NCBI RefSeq assembly: GCF_005239225.2
Contig: NC_133302.1
Location: forward strand, 18,951,357-19,015,356
Reading direction: 5' to 3'
Length of the DNA stretch: 64,000 nucleotides
From: Populus alba
Lineage: Eukaryota; Streptophyta; Magnoliopsida; Malpighiales; Salicaceae
The notes beneath the pieces were generated by a model. It did no database searches and was not told where the DNA came from. It saw only the letters and a list, made by a program, of their open reading frames with translations. The position numbers were made by a program, and so were the translations under genes. The number at the start of each line of letters is the position of its first letter. Position 1 is the first letter of the stretch. Shown one piece after another: positions 10,920-20,887 of this stretch.

Positions 10920-11845
10920 TAGACAAAAGGATAATGGTTGTCAACAAGTCAAGAGGTGGCTACCCACTCAATAATTAGTCATCAAATCAATAGTTTTGAA
11001 TTTTAGCCTATAAAAGAAGGCATTTGTCATACATTTAGACATCTTGGTTTTCATATCAAAATCATATTCTTGCTTTCTTTCTTTGTATTTTTGTAATGTT
11101 TAAGTTTTGCTTTCATTAATCTATTATTTATGCTTTTCATTATAAGTATGTTCTTATCTGGTTTATTTATGTTTCTCTTCTTCATAATGTTTAGCTAAGT
11201 TTATTATGTCAAGGTGAAAAGGTTTCACTAATGATGTTAGAATAAGTATAATATAAACTCAATATGGACTTCAATGTTTATATCCAAGAAAGTTTGTTAT
11301 TAACTTGTCTTATCTTTTTATCTTACTAATTCTTCATACCTTACTTGTTAAATGATTAATCTAGATTTGTGTTGTATAACCCTTGGTATAACAAATACTT
11401 GATACTTTTATAACCTACTATATGGCATAACCGACACATGTGCTATGAAAAGAACTTGATTTGTTGTTAACATAAGTTAACATCATGAATTTTTACAATA
11501 GTTAAAAGTATGGTGTTACTAAAATAAGATAATTAATATGATAATGTTAAAAATTTATAACAAATTATTAAGGATAAATCATCTGATTGGAACCTCTTTT
11601 ATGTGTGGTTTCTAATTGATTAATAAAAAGAGTTTATACTATACTTATTTCTAATATTATTAATGGATCCTCTAACCTTGACAATTGCTTTTATATCTGA
11701 TTAATACTCACATTAATATCACATCTCAAAAGTTCTCTTCAACTCCTTCCAATTTGTTGTTTATAATTTTATATAGTTTACCACCCTGTGATTTTACCCC
11801 GATATTGCCTGGTTATTTATTACTTTGACACTCCTGTATTTTGGA
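10920..11845 (+). mobile_element. Possible non-coding retroelement leader or LTR region
   Basis: The stretch has a TATA-like CCTATAAAAG at about 11009, long T-rich untranslated-like sequence, and near its right end a CCCTGTGATTTTACCCC block followed by ACACTCCTGTATTTTGG. That combination resembles the untranslated leader of large plant LTR retrotransposons as I remember them. No coding region, LTR pair or primer site is found. It is cut off by the Copia gag fragment on its right. The identification is tentative. Confidence 0.3.
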
Positions 11846-12592
11846 TAAGACATCAATCTTGTGATCGTGTTAGACTACTAATAGGGTGGCTTCTTGCTTT
11901 TTTTTTACTACTAGATTGACATTCTCTTCAACTCTCTTGATTAGACTCCAGTAATACCTAGCATTTTGACCTACCTTTTGACAATTATAGTATTTAACTT
12001 TTGATTTTTCAAACTTGGATTTTGGATTGCCACTGTTAGTGTAACCGGTCAACCGTTTTGCTTCATGAGGTTGATTGGTTGACCTGTTAAGGCTACAATG
12101 ATCTCCTCTTCTAAATTTGCCTCTTCCTCCTCTTTGTTTTCTTTGTCCATATCATGTACTCCATTGAGAATATTCATAACCATCTTGCTTTGAAAAAAGT
12201 TCTTGTGCACTCACATCCTCTTGATTCTCATTGACTCTTTCCTCATAGACTTGTAATTTTCTCATGAGACTTTGTATTGAAAAAAAATCCATATTTTAAG
12301 ACTCCTTTATTGTGACCACCATCTAATGAAACTTTTTTTGTAGCGAGCGTAGGATCTTATCTATCACACATGTCTTTTCCACCTTCTCTATATATCTTTT
12401 CATTTGATTATATCTAACCAATACTCTTGCAAAGTATTTTAAAATATTCTCTGATTAAAGGATAATTAGCTTTTAAAAGTCACCACGTAGTTTTTGTAGA
12501 CATATCTTTCTCACATTATCAGCTCCTTGGTTCGATTATTGCAAAAGTTCCTATGTTTCCTTGGTGATGGTTGCATTGGCCACTATATTAAA
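11845..12592 (-). pseudogene. Copia gag, C-terminal portion with degenerate zinc knuckle
   Basis: Frames on the minus strand show an ANATITKET segment, a GADNVRKICLQKLRGDF stretch, KILRSLQKKFH and VVTIKESK, which are conserved blocks of the UBN2-type Copia gag. Nearer 11950 is a CCHC-like nucleocapsid knuckle, YYNCQKVGQNARYY, in which the second cysteine, the histidine and the last cysteine are degraded. In-frame stops are frequent. Confidence 0.7.
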
Positions 12593-13066
12593 TGTAAACC
12601 CTAAGAAAAATAAAATATATAGGAATTCAGAAATTTTTGAATATGAATTTTCAGGTGAAATAATTCGAGATATTATAATGAACTCGGTACTGTTAAGGGT
12701 TGGATTTAATTGAAGAAAATAATAATAATACACTTAAGGGAAAAGGGGGGCCTAAATGCAAATAAGAAAAAATATAGAGTATAAACACTCTCTCCTTACC
12801 AAAAACAAAATCAAGAGGAACCATAAGGAGAGAGAATAAGGAGTTTTATACCCATTCTTGAGAAATTAAGAGAGAAACACTAACATTTCGAGAACCCATC
12901 CAAGATTTAGAGCTTATAGATGGGATAAACACTTGAGAGCAAGGGATTACCAAGAAATTGAACAAGAAGAAAAGAAAGGAGGGAATTGAAAATCTTCAAC
13001 TGGTTGAAGATCAAGATCTTAATTTGTACCGGGTAAGGTATTCTAAACATGATTTAAGAAAAAAAG

Positions 13067-13070
<4 letters not shown>

Positions 13071-13101
<31 letters not shown>
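13071..13101. repeat. (TA)n microsatellite
   Basis: About 15 TA units inside the solo LTR. Confidence 0.95.
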
Positions 13102-13103
<2 letters not shown>

Positions 13104-13624
13104 TTCTTTTCGATAAAGAAATGATGCTTTGATATGGAATCATAGGTTAGGGTTCTTAGACATAAATTAGGGAAAAAGTATTTATTGTTGAGATTAAGTT
13201 AATTTATGTGTGTGATATGTAGTTTATGAAAGTATTGTGTGAAAGGGAGGGGGAGACAACTCTGGACAGACTTGTCTCCTGACTTTCGGTGAGATTTTGA
13301 ATAAAGAAATGAGGGAATTAGGATTGGATTCCTCATAAAAATTATAGATTTGAATGTTAACTAACCAATGAAACTGGTCTTACTCAATTTGGAGATGTAG
13401 AACTCCAGTTATGGGTTACCAACAAAAAAACTAAGTTGTGACTAATTATGTAAGGTAGCAGGACTGATTTGTTGATGAGCAATTTTGATCATCTTAGAGG
13501 CAGCACTGGGTTCTCCTCCCTCAGAGAATTGGTAGCCTCATGTCTTAGCTTTCTAACAAGATAAATCTCACTTAAAATGGAGTTTTAGAACCTTAGATAT
13601 AGTTAAAAACCTGATGAGTGTTAG

Positions 13625-13952
13625 ACAATGACAGTTGGAAATTGGACAGTGACAGTTCAAAGTAGACAGTGACAATTGGAAATTGGACAGTGACAGTTGG
13701 AAATTGAACAATGACAGTTGGAAATTGAACAATGACAGTTCAAAGTAGACAGTGACAATTAGGAATTGGACAGTGACAGTTGAAAATTGAACAGTGACAG
13801 TTCAAAGTAGACAGTGATAATTGGAAATTGGACAGTGACAATTGAAAATTGGACAGTGATAGTTCAAAACTAGACAGTGACAGTTGAAAATTGGACAGTG
13901 ATAGTTCAAAGTTAGACAGTGACAATTGGAAATTGGACAATAACAATAGACT
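13625..13952. repeat. 21-bp minisatellite with two subtypes, about 16 copies
   Basis: The unit is close to GACAGTGACAGTTGGAAATTG (subtype A). A second subtype B replaces the last half with TTCAAAGTA (20 bp) or a 21-bp variant. The order by eye is A B A A A B A A B A A B A B A plus a partial unit, so the two subtypes are interspersed rather than blocked. Because 21 is divisible by three, repetitive open frames appear on the minus strand; they are artefacts of the repeat, not genes. Confidence 0.9.
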
Positions 13953-14337
13953 TTCACGTGAATACTATAAATAAGAATATAAAAGAATTGAGTCTTATGA
14001 ACGCGTACACATTGAGATACTAACTCAGAAAATATATATGGGATATGTATGTATGTTATTATGAGGAAATGAACATGCATAGAAAGTAACATATAAGTAA
14101 TGGATGAATATGAATTCTCTATAATATCAGCTTGAAGGAATCATAACAAAAAAAAAACTTCCTTGTGATTCAGGAGGAGCAACCAAGATTGGATCTTCTG
14201 TTAAGGGAGGTCGCGAGACAGGCGAAGTAGGTGCATGATTTTTCCTCCTATTTGCACTTACAAAATTTAAAATTTGTCTGATGTGTGCAAATATAGTAAA
14301 TGTCGTGTTCAATATAAATAAAATCTAGTATAAATAT

Positions 14338-14485
14338 AAGATTAGCTTCAGCTAATGGCATTCATGATGGGATTGCCGAGATGTGAATTACAAGATTAGC
14401 TTCGGCTAATGACATCCGTGATGGGATTGTCGGGATGTGAATTACAAGATTAGCTTCGGCTAATTGCATTCGTGATGTGAATTAC
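14338..14485. repeat. 54-bp tandem repeat with hairpin core
   Basis: Copies lie at 14338-14391, 14392-14445 and a 40-bp shortened copy at 14446-14485. The second and third contain ATTAGCTTCGGCTAAT, a perfect 6-bp inverted repeat around TTCG. The first has TTCA in the loop. It is part of the solo LTR. Confidence 0.88.
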
Positions 14486-15236
14486 AAAATTAGACTTTGC
14501 AAGGTCACCCAGTGTATGCAAGTGAATAAGATTATTCATTTAAGAATATACCAATGAGTGTAAATTGGGTTTAAAAGATTTACAAGCAAAATATAAGTTC
14601 CTTGTTAGAATTTTCAGGGATTCGATAGAAAGTTAATACTTCATTCATATTCATTACATAAGCATACATATATTCTTTATCAACATAATGGTATGTTTAT
14701 ATATGTACAGGTCCATCAAACATCCAGGAAGATCATTAGTTTAGGACTCTACTTTATGAAGCTTATGTAAATATTTAACTTAAACAAAAGGGAATTAACG
14801 TGTTATGTAGTATACTTTTGTGTAAACCTTGATGTAATTATAAAAGCTCAGCTTAGTAATTAGTATTTTAATTATCTTGTAATTAACCCTTTTGAAACAT
14901 TTAGAGACACTTATTATAATGTAAATATTTTCTTTGCATGTTAGTATTCCTTTTCTTTTAAATTTTATAATATGATGTTTGGACTATATTCATATTTAAC
15001 TTACTCGTATAATATATATATTGTGTGGAATTATGAGGTTCGATATAAGGTCCGGAATTATGGGACCTTGTAATGGTGGGTTGATTTAGTAAACTGATAG
15101 TTGTCGATAACTTGAGATGTCTTAAATGCAAACGAAACTCTGCTGAATTTTTGAAAAAAAAAAAATTACCCTCAAATAAAGAGGATATGTTGGAATTTTT
15201 TTTACATTGATAGAGTCGTATAGACAGGCTGTTACA

Positions 15237-15498
15237 TTAAAAGTGGCATCATACAGACATTGGTGGATGATTGTTAGTACTTATTGATCCTTCATCCATG
15301 CCTTTTGCACGACCTTATTTTGAGCTGAAGTTAACGTTGCTCAATATATAGGCTCCTCAAAGTCTTTTCAACCATCTCCAATATATCTTTGGAACCTAGC
15401 CAAGCTTTTACTCAAATACACTAAGTTTCATAGTTTTCTTTTGTCAACCTAGGATATTGAAGTGAAAAGTTTGGATTAGCCATGTTAAATAATCAAAT
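15237..15498 (-). pseudogene. Copia gag, N-terminal portion
   Basis: The frame starts MANPNFSLQYPRLTKENYET at about 15483 and continues with LGSKDILEMVEKT, the conserved start of Copia gag. Several stops interrupt it. It ends at the target duplication of the solo LTR, on whose other side the same frame resumes. Confidence 0.75.
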
Positions 15499-15516
15499 AT
15501 AAGTTCTGATACCACT

Positions 15517-15899
15517 TGTTGGAAAAAAAAAATATATATATATATATAGGTATGGTATAAGATAAAAAATAGCAATGCAAAGTAAAAAAACTCAAGAACA
15601 AGAAGAAGATTGAGAGGAAGATGTATTTTTATTAAGTGTTTCTCTCTTAACTATTATCTGTTTTTTTGTACTACTTTATAATGCTGAATTATAAGTTTTG
15701 TTTTATAGGCCTAATGTCCTAGACAATCAAGAAATTAAGCTAATACAAAAAAATCATAATCTGTTAAGAAATTGTATTATATCAACTGAACTAGTCAACC
15801 GATTCAACTTATTTTAGTTGGTTTATCGATTCTTAACCAATAAGCTGGTTCCTTTATTTTTCAGAACTGAAATTTGGTTTCCTTTCATCATAATTAACA
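15517..15899 (-). repeat. 5' LTR of the second Copia remnant
   Basis: The plus strand starts TGTTGG and ends TTAACA, giving TG...CA ends in both readings. A primer-site sequence complementary to initiator tRNA-Met lies directly to its left. The right edge was placed at AACA by the TG...CA rule and could be off by a few bases. A decayed relative lies at 20498-20876. Confidence 0.65.
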
Positions 15900-15914
15900 T
15901 AGCTGTTCTTGAAG

Positions 15915-15924
15915 AAAATAAGAT
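15915..15924 (+). repeat. Left target site duplication of the LINE
   Basis: AAAATAAGAT here is repeated after the poly-A tail at 18553-18562, as expected for target-primed insertion. The A-rich start of the right copy merges with the tail, so the exact length is uncertain. Confidence 0.65.
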
Positions 15925-15977
15925 AGCTGTTCATCATGGCTAGTATGGGCTTCGGTAGTAGATGGTGAGGGTGGATA

Positions 15978-17846
15978 ATGCAATGCATATCAACGGCAAA
16001 AATGTCTGTGCTTGTTAATGGGTCTCCCACGGAGGAGTTCTGCTTAGCTAAAGGCCTACGCCAAGGAGACCCTCTCTCTTCGTTTCTCTTCAACATTGCA
16101 GTCCAGGGTTTGAGTTGTATGTTGCAGCGTGGTTGTGATTTGGGTTTGACTTCGGGTATAAACATTGACAATTCAGGGCTTGTCATATCTCACCTACAGT
16201 TTGCGGACGACACCCTTATGTTCAGCTCAGACTCTCTTCATAGCATGCAGAACATTAAACGTATCCTATTATGCTTTGAACTTGTCTCAGGGCTGAAGGT
16301 CAATTTTCATAAAAGCAGTATTGTGGGTGTGGGTGTAGCAGCTCATACATGTACCTTCACAGCTCAGCTTCTCAGATGCAAGCAGGATCAGTTGCCTCTC
16401 ATGTATCTTGGGCTCCCCATCGGTGGAAACTTGGGCAGAGCTACAATGTGGAACCCTATTTTGCGCAATATCAGTTATCGGTTGGCTTCGTGGAAAGGCA
16501 GATTCTTATCTATTGGGGGTCGTTTGTGCTTGATTAAATCTGTGCTCAACAATCTCCCCATCTACTACCTATCTATGTTCCCCATGCCTACTACGGTAGC
16601 CTCCAAAATTGATCAGAAACTTCGATCCTTCCTCTGGTCTGGAAATCCGGAAAGGCACAAAATATGCAATGTTAGCTGGGCAACTGTTACTCTTCCAAAA
16701 CATGCGGGTGGTCTTGGGATTGGTTCTTTAAGGGACAAAAATACAGCTCTGCTCTTTAAATGGTTATGGAGGTTTAGGTTGGAGGAATCAAGTATGTGGA
16801 AGGGTGTGATCAAAAGCATCTACAACACCAATTGCTCTAATCTGCTGCTGCAAGCTCCTATTCCAGGAACTGCAACTACATGGTCTCGGATTGTCAATCA
16901 TTGTGTGAGAAATAATAAGTTGCAGGATATTGTGAATGAGCAATCTTTGGTCCTTATCGGAAATGGCAAGAAAACTTTGTTTTGGCTTGATTGCTGGCTT
17001 AATAATCACTGTTTAGCAGATCACTTCCCTACACTTTTCCAATTATCCAATGACAAAGATGCCACCATTGCTAAGATGGGAATGTGGGAAGGGTATGAGT
17101 GGATTTGGTTTTTTTCATGGATACGTCCACTACGGGGGCGCAACATTGGCTTGCTTGATCAACTATATGCAATCCTATCAATAGTACTCATGGACAAAGA
17201 TGGAGAGGATAGACTAATTTGGAAGGACAATAATTCAGGAAGATTTTCAGTGAAATCTCTCTGCGGATTGTTGAGTCCAAAGCCTTCCACAAACAATGCC
17301 TTCTCATTTGCTGGATTTTGGAAAGGTATTGTCCCTCCTAAGGTAGAGATCTTTTGCTGGATGGCTATCATTAACAGACTCAACACCCGATGTATGTTGG
17401 TTCGAAGAGGTATCTTGAGTAGCTCGGAATCAAATTGCCCTATTTGCCTTGTTGAAGCAGAATCGGTGGACCATATTCTGCTTCACTGCCATAAGCATTG
17501 GCTCATTTGGTCCAAAATCATTAAATGGTGGGGTTTAGTTTGGTGTTGCCCAAAGAGCTTCTCAGATATGTGGTCTCAATGGTCTTCCATGGTGCATGGT
17601 AATTTTCAAAGGAAGGCATGGTTGATGTTGTTCTTCTCAGTGGCATGGTCTCTTTGGCTCCTTCGAAATGATCTCATTTTCCAACAGAAGACACCTGATT
17701 ATGACTCAATTTTTTTTTCTTATTATCACCCGTCTATGTCTTTGGCTAAAAGCTATCCATTCAGATTTTCCATACTCCCCTTCAGATCTGATCAGATCGG
17801 CAGATGGCTTGCTTCGGTGGTCCAATGCTCACTCTTTCAGGATTAA
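15978..17846 (+). pseudogene. LINE ORF2, reverse transcriptase part
   Basis: An uninterrupted 622-codon frame begins inside the reverse transcriptase. It shows VNGSPTEEF and GLRQGDPLS (about residues 13-34), LQFADDTLMF with the catalytic FADD at 75-78, a YLGLPIGG block, KHAGGLGIGSL, and a zf-RVT region (about residues 440-525, CPICLVEAESVDHILLHC). The frame continues upstream (GFGSRW) behind a stop codon, so the listed ATG is not a true start. The frame ends prematurely at 17844 because of a shift at or near a 9-T run (17710-17718); the RNase H follows in another frame. The long open stretch suggests a fairly young copy. Confidence 0.88.
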
Positions 17847-18297
17847 AAATATATGGTCTCCTCCTATGATTAATAGGCTCAAATGGAATGTGGACGGCTC
17901 TTCTCTTGGTAAGCCAGGCCCCTCTGGAATAGGTGGTGTGCTGCGAAATCATCATGGCCATGTGCTCGGTATGTTCTCTATTCCAGTTGGTATTTTAGAC
18001 TCTAATATTGCTGAGTTAAGGGCTATTGTGAAAGCCATTGATCTATCAGCATCTAATTGTCATTTACACCATCAACACCTCATCATCGAATCTGACTCTG
18101 TCAATGCTATTCGCTGGATGAATAATCCTCTCAGTCGTCACTGGAAGCATCATAATTTGTTCTCCTATGTTAATAGACTGAAAGCATATTTTGTTTCAAT
18201 CACCTTCTCTCATATCTTTCGTGAAAGTAATTGCATGGCAGATGGTTTGGCTAAGCAAGGAGTGCGGAGATCAAGTGAATTTGTTGCCTGGCTTTGA
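17720..18297 (+). pseudogene. LINE RNase H domain, frameshifted
   Basis: In a different frame from the reverse transcriptase lies WSPPMINRLKWNVDGSSL, then GKPGPSGIGGVLRNHHG, an IAELRAIVKAI block, the IIESDSVNAIRW segment and FRESNCMADGLAKQG. These are the catalytic blocks of the RNase H found at the end of plant LINEs, with the DGS, E, D and D residues all present. The domain would be fused to the upstream frame if the length of the T run at 17710-17718 were different. Confidence 0.88.
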
Positions 18298-18562
18298 ATC
18301 CACCATTTTTCTATGGGCTTGCTATTGTTTCTTCTCCCATTATGTCTTTGAGTATTTTCTGTTTTGTTTTGTTGAGGAATGTTTAGTTTCAGCTCATTTG
18401 GATGGATTTTGTATGGTTTTCTTTGCTTTGGTTTATCTTAAGTTGCGCTTTATCCTTAATATGACTTTATGCCATATTAAGATATTGCGTAGCTTTTGTT
18501 ATATTCCCGTCAGACTTTGACGCTTATATAATATACACATCTTTCAAAAAAAAAAATAAGAT

Positions 18563-19043
18563 GAATTCCACCCAACTGAAGGACTAAAATTCGTGTTCTC
18601 TCATCATCTCAAGCTATTAGAAATTTGTGATGCTAGAGTGAGGATTAAAAAAAACCCATGTAATCTTGGTGGGGGTGCCACTCCACAGGGTGCATGCAGC
18701 AGCACAAACCACACAAGAGAATATGAGCGTCGTGCTAGAGCAGATATGATACTACTTCATTTCTGTGAAAAAAGATATAAATGACAACATCATCACAGGC
18801 AAAGTACATATTAAAGGACGTAACTTTCAGCATTACATGTTTCTTTTCCTATCCATTCGAGCCCTAATAGAAGCTTTCACAACTCGTGCAAGTTCTTGGT
18901 TGCTGGATCATACATAGCAGTCTAGGGGTGCAACTAGAAAGCACCACTTATTCTCTTTCTTATTTTCAGTGTATATATATATATAGAACAGAAAACATAT
19001 ATCTGCAACCAAAACGTGATAGCTTCTGTATAGCGCTGTTTTG
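18563..19043. other. Spacer, 3' flank of the second CLE gene
   Basis: No gene is recognised. The right part, with a short TA run near 18973-18984, likely contains the 3' untranslated region of the CLE gene. Confidence 0.45.
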
Positions 19044-19301
19044 TTAAGGTTTTCCCGGGGGATGGGAGTGATGTTCATGATTTGGTCCTGCAGGAGACAC
19101 TCTATCAGTAGGTGATTCCGAGATGGACATCCGTCGTCCATGAAACTCCATTCTAGATTTGGCATTCAGTACTTTACTTAAAAGAAGGCGTTTGTCGAAC
19201 TCCTGTAGTGTGTGGATTGGTGCCGCCTCAAACCTCATGAGCATCATGAACACAACCAATAATACAACCAAAACTCTAGTTGCTGTTGGAATGTTAGCCA
19301 T
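19044..19301 (-). CDS. Divergent CLE-family peptide precursor with C-terminal extension
   Basis: The gene encodes an 85-residue secreted precursor. Residues 8-26 form a hydrophobic signal peptide (VLVVLLVVFMMLMRFEAA). A variable middle includes FDKRLLL, followed near the C-terminus by the CLE-like motif RVSPAGPNHEHH (residues 67-78) and a seven-residue proline-containing tail. The SPTDRVSPAGP context resembles VPTDRVTPAGP in the first CLE gene, which supports paralogy. Two strongly conserved positions differ from the usual GPDPxHH: D8 is N and P9 is H. Motif prolines 4 and 7 are kept. The start ATG is the first of the frame and lies about 140 bp from a good TATA box. Whether the altered peptide is active is unknown. 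CLE membership is likely but less certain than for the neighbours. Confidence 0.8.
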   Translation of the reverse strand: MANIPTATRVLVVLLVVFMMLMRFEAAPIHTLQEFDKRLLLSKVLNAKSRMEFHGRRMSISESPTDRVSPAGPNHEHHSHPPGKP

Positions 19302-20462
19302 TTAATGTACTGGCAGTTTAGAGAAAAAGGATATTGGATTCAAACCCTATCCTTTGTCAAAAAAAAGGAGAGATGAAAGGGGAAGCTAGCTAGCTAGGGC
19401 TTACAGAAGACAGGATGACTTGTAGCTCCAACCACATGCTTCTATTTATAGGATTAAGAAAGGTAATGCGAATGCTAGTGGAGATTAAAAACAAATACCT
19501 ATATTTTGTTTTGTTTTACTTTATTATTAATGTATCATGGAAAATCCTCGAAAAGACACATACCCTTTCAGCAGAAGGCTCTCTCCACTTTAAATAAGAG
19601 GATTATGCAATTCTTGTCGGTATTCCATCACCTTAAACCTTTTTTTTTTATTCGAGAAACCTTATCCTTCAAAAAACATATTTTATGGGTCTAGATGAAC
19701 GGGTAAAACCTTGGTTGTTCCAACCTCTTACAAAAAATACACGTCTTGACTCAAACTCGAGACCTGTTGTGCAGATCTCAAGTCCTTTGACACCACGTCA
19801 TGTCTCTTGGAGACACCTTAAACCACTAACAAAAAAAAAAAAGAAAAAAAAAAAGACTCCCCATTTCTTCCCTCTTCCACTGAAAACGGATAAATCAGAA
19901 CCAGCCAACAGAAGCACTTCAAAGTTCAAACAGCTTAATGGACAATCTTGGACGTGGTGGACCATAAGCATACGTGGGAGTATTATCCACAATTTCATCT
20001 CTACACCGAAGAGTTTGACCTACACAAACACTTGAATGTGGAGACATATTCCTTTTAAGCATATTTGTTTTGTAGTTACTGTAGTTTCCTGTGTCGATCG
20101 ATTCGCCACATATGAATTTGACTCTAACATATTTTTCAGGGTACGTGTTCAAATGGCGAGGGGACAGCATTTCCATTATCCGAATTATCATTTCAACGAT
20201 AATATTTTTTATGACAGAATGTGGAGAATCTGGACAAAATCCATTTTAGGACAAAACTAGGCAGAGGGCAATCGTAAAATACATTTTTATATATTAAATC
20301 TTATCCACGTCAAATGATTAACCTTATGTGCCAAGTGCTCAAGTGAATAACTTGAATCTATCCTCTTTTTACGAGTATCTCTATAGGTACTCCCCGTCGG
20401 CCAACCCACATTCTCTTTCTTGTTTTTTCAATCTTATCCATTTACGGGAAATTTTTCTTTCG
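19302..20462. other. Upstream region of the second CLE gene
   Basis: Presumed promoter side of the minus-strand CLE gene, with the TATA box noted separately. A-rich runs lie at about 19830-19853. No gene is supported. Confidence 0.4.
19442..19452 (-). promoter_or_regulatory. TATA box of the second CLE gene
   Basis: The minus strand reads CCTATAAATAG about 140 bp before the start codon. It matches the element of the first CLE gene in sequence and spacing. Confidence 0.65.
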
Positions 20463-20490
20463 CTAGTTCATAAATGACAATCTTTCAAAA
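20463..20490 (+). repeat. 28-bp direct repeat flanking the decayed LTR, left copy
   Basis: CTAGTTCATAAATGACAATC and the following TTTCAAAA recur, with two base changes, at 20888-20915. This is too long for a Copia target duplication. Confidence 0.75.
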
Positions 20491-20497
20491 GAGGCGA

Positions 20498-20876
20498 TGA
20501 TAGTTGAAAGCAAATTAAATTTATTAAAAATTAGTTAAATTGATTCACCGGTTATAATAAACAACTAGTTAAATTAAATAAATTAATCGACCAATTCAGT
20601 AAATTATCAATCAATTAAATTAATAGAATATATTTCATGTTTAGATTAGAATTTTTGTTAAGTTGTTTAATTTTTTGTTTGCTTAAGATTTGAGACCTAT
20701 AAATAGACCTGTAATTAAAAATATAATTAATATAACTGTAGAGAGGAACATACAAAAAAAAAAAAACACTCAATGAAATTATCTTCCTCTCAAATCTTTT
20801 TCTTGTTTTTAGTTTTACTTATTGCATGTTGTTCATAAACTTCTACCAAATTAATTTTCTTCCAACATCATGAATA
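20498..20876 (+). mobile_element. Decayed solo LTR related to the second Copia remnant
   Basis: The right part (ATCTTCCTCTCAAATC, then TTTTTCTTGTTTTTAG and the CTTCCAACA end) resembles, in the opposite orientation, the LTR at 15517-15899. A CCTATAAATAG TATA-like element lies near 20696-20706. No internal region follows. The left edge is approximate. Confidence 0.5.
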
Positions 20877-20887
20877 ACATGTTTTTC

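Larger units (their letters stand above)
12593..15236. mobile_element. Solo LTR (2.64 kb), probably Gypsy-type, inserted in Copia gag
   Basis: The segment starts TGTAAACC and ends GGCTGTTACA, so it has TG...CA ends with TGTAA/TTACA as a 5-bp terminal inverted repeat. It is flanked by a perfect 5-bp target duplication, TTAAA at 12588-12592 and 15237-15241. No internal domain, primer site, polypurine tract or second LTR is seen, so it is a single LTR left by recombination rather than a complete element. It carries a (TA)n run, a 21-bp minisatellite and a 54-bp tandem repeat. The superfamily is inferred from length and ends only, and the orientation is undetermined. Confidence 0.82.
11845..15899 (-). 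mobile_element. Second Copia remnant: 5' LTR plus gag, split by a solo LTR
   Basis: On the minus strand the element reads 5' LTR (15517-15899), primer site (AGTGGTATCAGAAC, about 15502-15516), gag start (15237-15498), an inserted solo LTR, and the rest of gag (11845-12592). Protease, integrase, reverse transcriptase and the 3' LTR are absent, so the element is truncated on the left. The gag frame has many stop codons. The gag pieces on both sides of the solo LTR are in register once the insertion and one target duplication are set aside, showing that the solo LTR arrived later. Confidence 0.75.
15925..18552 (+). mobile_element. 5'-truncated LINE (L1-type) retrotransposon
   Basis: A 2.63-kb element contains the second half of a reverse transcriptase, a zf-RVT segment and a terminal RNase H. 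A 3' untranslated stretch and a poly-A tail at about 18546-18556 follow. Target duplications of about 10 bp flank it. The endonuclease and the first half of the reverse transcriptase are missing, the usual outcome of incomplete reverse transcription. It inserted directly beside the LTR of the second Copia remnant. Confidence 0.88.

Noticed and set aside
13740..14092. Repetitive minus-strand frames rich in LSNFQLSL or CHCPIFNCH units
   Set aside because: They are translations of the 21-bp minisatellite, whose unit length is divisible by three.
14338..14485. CRISPR-like direct repeats with a palindromic core
   Set aside because: The copies are adjacent with no unique spacers and lie inside a plant LTR; it is a tandem repeat.
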